Shown here piece by piece: positions 5,736-6,532 of a DNA stretch of 6,532 nucleotides. The DNA is from Oscillospiraceae bacterium (lineage in GTDB: Bacteria > Bacillota_A > Clostridia > Oscillospirales > Ruminococcaceae). Position 1 is the first letter of the stretch; every line of letters begins with the position of its first letter. The notes under the pieces were generated by a model that was not told the origin of the DNA, did no database searches, and saw nothing but the letters and a program-made list of their open reading frames with translations. A program made the position numbers and the translations under genes. The stretch spans positions 1 through 6,532 of the forward strand of contig JAFQAF010000369.1 of the NCBI GenBank assembly GCA_017400025.1. Reading direction: 5' to 3'.

Positions 5736-6532
5736 TTATTCTGCTTTGTCTCTGGCAGCCATTTTGCTCAGGGTGATGAATACAAAGATTGCCACTGCAT
5801 TTACCACTGCCCACATCAGCCATGCCATACGGTAGCTGCCGGTAGCATCGTAAATCATAGATGTGATAGGAGAGCCGATAGCAGTACCAATGCTGGAGAA
5901 GCTTGCTACATTGCCGTAAATGGCGCTGTAGTCTTTTTTGCCGAACATTGTCTGTGTGTTGATCGGGTAGCCTACTGTTGTGTATGCAATACCCAGACCG
6001 GAAATAATGATACCTGCATAAAGGAATGTTGTGTTTACTGCAGATGCATAGCAAGCAGCAGCACTTACAAGGCAGATAAGGCTCATTACTGTGGTGAAGA
6101 GAGAACCTTTCTTGTCATAAATCTGGCCGAGAATAACCTTGCATGCGGCCAGAACGCCAAGACTCAGTGCAGACAGGCTGGCGGCAACAGTAGGGTCAAA
6201 GCCCAGGTCTGTTACATAAGGTGAAACATTCTGTACCATTGAACAGGCTGCTGCGGAAGAAAGTGTAACCAGCGGCAGGAACATCCAGAAGTATGGTTTC
6301 TTTCTTGCCTGGGCCAGTGTCATACCGTCATCGGCTGCAGGTGCATCAACAGATGTTTTCACTGCGCCGCCTACAGGTTCCAGGCCTTTTTCTGCTGGAT
6401 AATCCTTGAGGATAAATACTGTGCATGGAACAACCAGCACAAACATAAGTACAGCCAGATAGAAGTATGTATTTCTCCAGCCAACATTTGCAATCAGCTG
6501 GCCGATGATTGGCTGCAGTATCATACCGCCCA
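5736..6532 (-). CDS. MFS transporter, oxalate/formate-antiporter or monocarboxylate type (5' end outside window)
   Basis: At least 264 residues of a major facilitator superfamily permease are visible, ending at a TAA (5736-5738). The frame is still open at the window edge, where Gly-Gly precedes the first visible Met, so that Met is internal and roughly the first four helices are missing. Seen are GQLIANVGWRNTYFYLAVLM (helix 5 end into helix 6), a loop with KDYPAEKGLEPVG, then MTLAQARKKPYFWMFL and six further hydrophobic segments. The last cytoplasmic helix turn includes GQIYDKKGS, the repeat of the MFS loop motif. The pairing of a PE-x-GL-P loop with TL-A-x-x-PxFW before helix 7 is typical of the OFA and monocarboxylate-porter groups. 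The substrate is not determined; carboxylates such as formate, oxalate, lactate or pyruvate are reasonable. The gene converges on the pfl operon. Its promoter is outside the window. Confidence 0.88.
   Translation of the reverse strand, partial: GGMILQPIIGQLIANVGWRNTYFYLAVLMFVLVVPCTVFILKDYPAEKGLEPVGGAVKTSVDAPAADDGMTLAQARKKPYFWMFLPLVTLSSAAACSMVQNVSPYVTDLGFDPTVAASLSALSLGVLAACKVILGQIYDKKGSLFTTVMSLICLVSAAACYASAVNTTFLYAGIIISGLGIAYTTVGYPINTQTMFGKKDYSAIYGNVASFSSIGTAIGSPITSMIYDATGSYRMAWLMWAVVNAVAIFVFITLSKMAARDKAE

Noticed and set aside
4819..6054. Long open frame on the minus strand, 411 codons
   Set aside because: It lies antisense to pflA and the end of the small subunit and overlaps the MFS gene in another frame. 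Its product is rich in Cys, His and Gln with no recognisable domain, and both overlapped genes are clear family members.

Overview
The window comes from the chromosome of an anaerobic, fermentative bacterium, most likely a Clostridia-type member of the Bacillota. The evidence is strong purine-rich Shine-Dalgarno sites, a CCA-encoding tRNA-Leu, consensus -35/-10 promoters, U-tailed hairpin terminators and an oxygen-sensitive pyruvate formate-lyase (PFL) operon whose proteins resemble clostridial PFL. I cannot name the species.

Layout. Bases 1-551 hold a RimJ/RimL-type GNAT acetyltransferase. Next comes a complete stand-alone tRNA-Leu(CAA) unit: consensus promoter 594-622, tRNA 639-725, terminator 730-767. 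A two-gene unit follows, with an extended -10 promoter at 800-828, a PAP2-family membrane phosphatase (866-1708) and, four bases later, a second GNAT acetyltransferase (1713-2246). It closes with a terminator whose left arm is coding sequence and whose loop contains the stop codon. Bases 2262-2532 are a non-coding regulatory region: its first ~145 bases show nothing I recognise, and its end carries the pfl promoter with three inverted repeats around it.

The main feature is the pfl operon (2533-5655). Here the glycyl-radical enzyme is split into two genes. A 699-residue protein carries the whole substrate-binding and double-cysteine part (Cys409-Cys410). A separate 80-residue protein with its own strong ribosome binding site carries the glycyl-radical segment RVSGYAV (Gly55). 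The radical-SAM activating enzyme pflA starts two bases after the small gene's stop codon. The expected complex is large subunit plus small subunit, with PflA abstracting a hydrogen from the glycine of the small subunit. The active pair would convert pyruvate + CoA to acetyl-CoA + formate. A bidirectional terminator (5654-5693) separates this operon from a convergent MFS transporter, cut by the window end, which resembles the oxalate/formate antiporter and monocarboxylate group.

The split PFL is the item most worth following up. The separation is clearly real in the sequence and not a frameshift. Whether it is already described in some lineages I cannot check here.
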